Assembly: GCF_001428825.1 (NCBI RefSeq)
Contig: NZ_LMIT01000001.1
Coordinates: 470,258 to 534,257, forward strand
Direction of reading: 5' to 3'
Source of the DNA: Nocardioides sp. Root240
GTDB lineage: Bacteria > Actinomycetota > Actinomycetes > Propionibacteriales > Nocardioidaceae
DNA length: 64,000 nucleotides
The translations under genes were made by a program, and so were the position numbers. The notes beneath the pieces were generated by a model. The model did not search any database. It worked only from the letters and a program-made list of their open reading frames with translations, and was not told the DNA's origin. Every line of letters starts with the position of its first letter. The first letter of the stretch is position 1. Shown in pieces: positions 61,701-64,000 of the stretch.

Positions 61701-61938
61701 CGCGCTGGATGACGTCGAACTCCCGGGTCCCGGCGTCGACGCCGAGGTCGAGCTCCTCGATCTGGGGGTTGAGCCGGGCGGTCAGTGCCAGCTCCTCGTT
61801 GGTCACCCAGACGCCGCCGTCGTTGAGGTCCACCTCTGTGAACGGCTTGCCGTCGTGCTGCCACGCGAGCACGACGAGCGACCCGAGGGCGACCGTCAGC
61901 GCAGTGCCCGACGCCGTACGGCGCCACCGGCCCTTCAC
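55771..61938 (-). CDS. Giant Ig-like/fibronectin type III surface protein of the PFNA-like cluster
   Basis: A 2055-residue protein. After a short basic N terminus one hydrophobic helix (about residues 12-28, TALTVALGSLVVLAW) anchors or exports it. Residues 40-330 form repeated beta segments that resemble a propeller-like region (VVDPRSGKAWV, TNDGLYAADLDGG). From about 370 to 1430 run eight or more Big_9/cadherin-like repeats marked by NRPPVA and DPDGD-type acidic turns that suggest calcium binding. Fibronectin type III domains fill about 1440-1950, followed by a Cys-rich C-terminal domain. It overlaps the kinase gene by four bases (GTGA), so it is a likely partner or substrate of the kinase system. 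Confidence 0.9.
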   Translation of the reverse strand: MKGRWRRTASGTALTVALGSLVVLAWQHDGKPFTEVDLNDGGVWVTNEELALTARLNPQIEELDLGVDAGTREFDVIQRATSVYLDDQTSERGVKAVDVAMASAGEATSLPTGAVVAHGGDTFVVVDPRSGKAWVRPESSFSSFSADATEPVASDAVTAAVGTDGRAWVLDRDGGATPFTPDGEEVSSGDTVDLADGDIGRDEKQLQLTVVGEEPVLFAATTTELYVPDADPIPVDAADPTSVRVQEPSDERSVVSIATNDGLYAADLDGGHLERISEGDVNGTPAPPVYLSGAQCVYSAWSDPSSPHNYLRDCADDNDDDPDPIQHMQEGADLRFRVNREVVVLNDVRTGDAWVVQNPGKAKADNWPQVEPKNENKSKLKKTTEEIPDQENRPPEPNDDELGARPGRSTVLPVVALNDHDPDGDIIRIVRQEVMSGPDVEVKIVGGGTQLQVAVKAEDRGVAVIRYYVTDGRVSDKPYATVRLKIIGNGEHTAPRLMDDRKQAQELTVTRRATSSYYLLADFYDKEGDDLTLLDARARGGGVEYRPDGTITFTDTGVVPSVSEIEYTINDGYDDYVGKLKVNVVGETAPPELVPDLSSGVANTQVVVQPLANDRNPEGRELTLKSVRVVGDAAGTEISKDLESGTFTFKATRAKPYYLEYAAYNSSATATAQVRLDIESPPKNNRPPVAVRDKVVVSPGATAQADLLLNDLDPDGDVLVVKRIDRPVGAGVKVSLVDKRLAVVSLTDDLSEPVTVEYLVSDGRSPTTGQLVISQRPNSQANRPPVANKDQVTVRAGSVTTIPVLANDSDPDGGKPRLIQDDLDLEDQDLDIWVAGDSLRLRAPDKPGNYSVVYGERDADGLRASAEVSIFVVEDSARNNHAPLPQPIIDRVITGRPKVISVDLVGADPDGDSVAFHSFLSAPSLGRILDTGVDWIRYEAFEGKAGTDFFQVRVQDKYGATGVAEVRVGVVPEEEVNQPPVALDDTVLVQPNRTIAYDVLTNDVDPDDDPLRIEELNANQKANHENGFVEVRVGNAPEQGSTPINVGYTIEDAAGARDSAILKIVASRDAPFYSPVARDDVAELGDIIGRDPGESVEIPVLDNDLDFDGAKADLHVTGCDAGKGGDCKVVEGDTTVRVELKAQDQVVLYKLDDADKESASTYGVIYVTGTDNVPPQLTTDEDKIPVEATAGEPIVFDLADLVITRAGRQPLIVPDPFPTSIYGSVDNVPGEPTSLEFTPARGRVGPASVSVTVTDGRSLGENGALSSLLTIPIDIKPVGNVAPTMRDAAVDVTAEGDGAEVDLEGLTRDANDDDLASMTYSITSAPDGLDAKIDGEGHTLSIEASGAKVGEVLDVEVAADDGHGGTATAVVSARIVGSDIPVLQIPVLNVAADEGEETTVDLAESAVNRYPDPTIEAKNPLIEGNGKLRGLKAHGSKVSFTPTDTGTSTIKVTVSDASGDASRDVTARINVTVMDVPDAPAQPTLSTVEASSAVLSWVEPSANGAPIKGYEVEGSHGFKQSCPRTTCRLDGLTPGDTYTFTVRAENSEGWGDESPASEEITPNEAPDVMAAPTIVVESKPTGSKMDGQLTLRWTPPHNEGSEILTYEIKEAGSTHVWEADGNQTSHTITGLSNGTSYAFEIRAVNLVEPKREFSGPSRAVAPFGVPLPSGTKPGLTASEADSFNSRAWIKIDWSSWSQPQTNGNAITRYVIHCSGCSSSTFYAQPDETSKQFDESNGIVKGRNFTFTVAAQNDAGVSKDSPSVTGRPWTKAGPVQGLEVAQESPDDGIALIGWNPPADDGGLPIDHYAVQTENGAVHNFGSAPGPGGAPVDFGDNDPHSVRVWAVTSNNGRPVDGQESSLYDIRTWGKPGTPTASPTSSYDWYHISFRIYAGDANGKKVTGVQWSPNGVDGWTDHRSGDTYSAEVGEGGASSTVYVRTVSEASGDRQYSEVIPLSGTSMPKTLTVSFGRNDGCGSLGAGQQCTIYVEGRGFPHSEQPLGVSLAGPAAVDPSKCPVMNPGVKENFDVYVGGSNDCKFTGSGSVTVNASGVFASDSR

Positions 61939-63443
61939 TGCCCCACCCCGCACTTGGGGGCCGAGGCCTCCGAGACCTGGCTGCCCGGTCGCGACACCGA
62001 GACCTGGACGCACACGGTGGCGTCGCGCGGCACGGTGATCGTGCGGCTGCTGTCGCGGGTCCAGTCGGGCTCTGCGTCCTCGTAGCCGTCGCCGGTCATG
62101 ACCACCTTGAACTCGTCACCCTCCCGGGGCTTCTCCTGGGCCCAGCTGAACGTCCACCGGTTGCCGCGGTGGGAGACCGTGACCACGGGCGCCTCGGGCA
62201 CGTCGATCGCCTTGTGGGGATCGGCCGGGCCCTCGCCGTGGATCGGGCCCTGTCGGGGGTCCTCGTCGTCGGACCCGCCGGCGAGCAGGGCGAAGCCGAT
62301 GCCGGCGGCCACCAGCGCGGCGACGACACCCACGGCGATGCGTCCGCCGCGGCCAGGACCCCCGTCGTCGGTACGACGCGGCGGAGTGGCGCCCTCCGTG
62401 CCCCCGCCGGTCGCGACCGGGGCTGCGCCGGGGACGCGGGTGCGGTCGTCGACCTCCGGCGCCACCGGGTGCGGCCGCGCGCTCACCGCGGCCGGGATGA
62501 TGACCGACACCGGACGGACCAGGGTGCGGGCGTCGTTGGGGTGCTCCTCGCTGAGCGCCGACGGCGAGGCGTCCATGACCTCGAGCCGGGTCGGCGACTG
62601 GCGCAGCTCGATCTGCACGTCCTGCAGCTGGCGACCGAGCACCATCGCCGAGACGGGACGCTTGCCGACCTCGACGGACATGGCCCGGCGCAGCACGTCG
62701 AGCAGGGACGCCGGCACGTCGGGCCGGCGCAGCGGGGTGAGCTGGCCGCGCTCGATGCGGTGCATCAGGCTGGCGTTGTCGTTGGGGGCGTCGCGGCGCT
62801 CGACCGGCGGGTGGCCGATGAGCAGCGAGTAGAGGGTCGCGGCCAGCGAGTAGACGTCGCTGCGGACGTCGTGGCTGTCGGCGGTGAGCGCCTCCGGGGG
62901 TGACCACGGGATCGACAGTCCCTGGCCTGCGGCGCCGGCCTCGCCGACGACCGACGCGATGCCGAAGTCGGTCAGCAGCGGGACGCCGAAGGTACTGGTC
63001 AGGATGTTGTGGGGCTTGATGTCGCGGTGCAGGATCCCGGCCCGGTGGGCGGTCTCGACGGCGCTCGCGATCTTGACACCGATGTCGAGCACCTCGCCGA
63101 CGGCCAGCGGCTGGGCGCGGTAGCGCTGCGCGACGTGCGGCGGCGGGCAGAACTCCATGACCAGGAAGGCACGTCCGTCGGAGCTCACCCCGGCCTGGTA
63201 GATCGGCACGATCGAGGGGTGGTTGGACAGCTGGGCCATCACGTTGGCCTCGGCACGGAACAGCTCGAGCGCCGCGGTGTCGCTGCTGTTGCGCAGCACC
63301 TTGATGGCGACCTGCCGGGTCGGCAGCTCCTGCTCGTAGCGGAACACGTCGGCGAAGCCACCCTCGCCGATGTGGTCGATGAAGCGGAAGCCGGGGATCT
63401 GGGGCGCGTTCTGGCTCATCTGCTGGTTGGTCTGCTGGTTCAT
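61935..63443 (-). CDS. Membrane Ser/Thr protein kinase with extracellular domain
   Basis: A 502-residue Hanks-type kinase. Glycine loop GEGGFADVF, Lys48 (VAIK), catalytic HRDIKPHN (Asp141, Asn146) and DFG (159-161) are intact. A proline/glycine linker leads to one membrane helix (369-390) and an extracellular domain of about 110 residues with a beta pattern (TVSHRGNRWTFSWAQ) like a fibronectin type III fold. There are no PASTA repeats. It is coupled to the FHA gene by a TGATG overlap and to the giant surface protein by GTGA. FHA proteins bind phosphothreonine, so signal flow kinase-FHA is plausible. Confidence 0.94.
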   Translation of the reverse strand: MNQQTNQQMSQNAPQIPGFRFIDHIGEGGFADVFRYEQELPTRQVAIKVLRNSSDTAALELFRAEANVMAQLSNHPSIVPIYQAGVSSDGRAFLVMEFCPPPHVAQRYRAQPLAVGEVLDIGVKIASAVETAHRAGILHRDIKPHNILTSTFGVPLLTDFGIASVVGEAGAAGQGLSIPWSPPEALTADSHDVRSDVYSLAATLYSLLIGHPPVERRDAPNDNASLMHRIERGQLTPLRRPDVPASLLDVLRRAMSVEVGKRPVSAMVLGRQLQDVQIELRQSPTRLEVMDASPSALSEEHPNDARTLVRPVSVIIPAAVSARPHPVAPEVDDRTRVPGAAPVATGGGTEGATPPRRTDDGGPGRGGRIAVGVVAALVAAGIGFALLAGGSDDEDPRQGPIHGEGPADPHKAIDVPEAPVVTVSHRGNRWTFSWAQEKPREGDEFKVVMTGDGYEDAEPDWTRDSSRTITVPRDATVCVQVSVSRPGSQVSEASAPKCGVGQ

Positions 63444-64000
63444 CAGTGGTCGCCTCCGGCGGGCACGACCTTGGCGGTCAGGCCCTTGGAGAGGGTGAGG
63501 ACGTCGCCGAGGCCGACCTCGGTGGCGACGCCGTGGTCGAGCGGGACGGGGGTGCGGCCCGGACGGGCCAGCAGGGTGCCGTTGGTCGAGGTGTCGGTGA
63601 CCGTGACCCGGATGCCGTCGGAGGACACCTCGAGGTGGGTGCTCGACACGTAGGGGTCGTCGACGGTCACCAGCGCCGGCAGGTTGGCGCTGCCACCGAC
63701 CTGCTGGACCCGCGGGCTGCGGCCGATCAGCACCCGGCGGCGGACCGCGATCACCCGGCCGGTGGACAGCTCGAGGGCGACGAGGGGACGCGGCGGCGGC
63801 GTGGTCGCCGGGGCGGCGACGGCCTGGCTGGCGCGCAGCGCCTGCAGTTGGGCGGGGGTGATCGTGCGGCCGTCGTGGTCGGACGACGGGTCGGCGGCGA
63901 CGGTCGCTGGGGCGGGGACCGGGGCGGGTGCCGGGATCGGCGCGGGTGCCGGCGCGGGTGCCGGCGCGGGTGCCGGCGCGGGTGCCGGCGCGGGTGCCGG
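63443..64000 (-). CDS. FHA domain protein, 5' end outside the window
   Basis: A C-terminal fragment of at least 185 residues; the frame is open to the window edge, where it runs through an Ala-Pro repeat. The FHA domain takes the last 90 or so residues (VLIGRSPRVQQVGG, SSTHLEVSSDG, TSTNGTLL), with the phosphothreonine-binding Arg and Ser-x-x-His. Just before it, RPLVALELSTGRVIAV is well ordered, then a Pro/Ala-rich linker. FHA domains bind threonine-phosphorylated partners; the kinase gene follows directly (TGATG). Earlier domains, and the phosphatase gene expected in such clusters, lie beyond the window. Confidence 0.88.
   Translation of the reverse strand, partial: PAPAPAPAPAPAPAPAPAPAPIPAPAPVPAPATVAADPSSDHDGRTITPAQLQALRASQAVAAPATTPPPRPLVALELSTGRVIAVRRRVLIGRSPRVQQVGGSANLPALVTVDDPYVSSTHLEVSSDGIRVTVTDTSTNGTLLARPGRTPVPLDHGVATEVGLGDVLTLSKGLTAKVVPAGGDH
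63939..63998. repeat. Five tandem 12-bp repeats coding for Ala-Pro
   Basis: GGCGCGGGTGCC is repeated five times in a row (63939-63998) inside the FHA gene, coding for an Ala-Pro run in the linker. The run reaches the window edge and may continue. Such a tract can vary in length by slippage. Confidence 0.85.

Noticed and set aside
63939..63998. Possible CRISPR or origin iterons from the 12-bp array
   Set aside because: The units are contiguous without spacers and lie in frame within a coding sequence, giving an Ala-Pro linker.
51007..64000. Assignment of the cluster to a type VII secretion locus
   Set aside because: No WXG100 protein, EccC-type ATPase or mycosin is in the window. The link is only a memory of neighbouring loci in other genomes and cannot be supported here.

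Overview
The window is about 64 kb of very high-GC DNA from an actinobacterium, most likely Nocardioidaceae (Nocardioides or a close relative). The signs are WhiB1, an RsrA/SigR pair, a nickel superoxide dismutase, a 24-residue bL37 ribosomal protein, many genes starting with GTG or without a leader, and a palindromic intergenic repeat built on GGTCGAGTAG and CGTATCGAGACC. It looks chromosomal. I saw no rRNA or tRNA gene, CRISPR array, prophage or transposase. No gap between genes exceeds 300 bases.

Layout: 1-0.8 kb, 3' end of the 2-oxoglutarate dehydrogenase/decarboxylase gene and a DUF6104 gene. 0.8-5 kb, an MMPL exporter divergent from its likely TetR regulator, then a hypothetical gene and an acetoacetate decarboxylase-family gene. 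5-10.8 kb, a complete fructose PTS locus (fruR-fruK-fruA-ptsH with divergent ptsI). 11-14.2 kb, an acyl desaturase and its ferredoxin reductase, divergent from a TetR regulator across a 30-bp perfect palindrome. 14.3-20.1 kb, a secreted protein, a hydrolase, an MFS exporter, an oxidoreductase and malic enzyme. 20.2-21 kb, nickel SOD with its maturation protease; the end of sodN carries what looks like a small palindromic insertion. 21.3-23.8 kb, a lysine-rich secreted protein and an RsbW-like/SigF-type sigma operon.

23.9-41.5 kb holds genes whose order recalls the M. tuberculosis whiB1-pdtaS-sigH-rshA-aroA-rsgA region: whiB1, pdtaS, sigR-rsrA, an SRAP protein, aroA, rsgA, then hisN and a CBS protein. 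It is interrupted by an IlvG-like ThDP enzyme, a thioesterase, a giant beta-helix/Ig surface protein and bL37. 41.7-47.4 kb is a lipid operon (hydrolase, acyltransferase, acyl-CoA synthetase, wax ester synthase/DGAT, hydrolase) with a KstR-type palindrome at its promoter. 47.5-51 kb encodes a secreted lipase and two paralogous secreted proteins.

51-64 kb is one translationally coupled minus-strand block: FHA protein, Ser/Thr kinase, a 2055-residue Ig/FN3 protein, MoxR ATPase, DUF58 protein and a transglutaminase-fold membrane protein. It matches the PFNA cluster of bifidobacteria. The transglutaminase-like member seems to have lost two of three catalytic residues. The cluster, the sodN insertion, the recurring leaderless-promoter architecture and the KstR-type lipid operon are the observations most worth following up.
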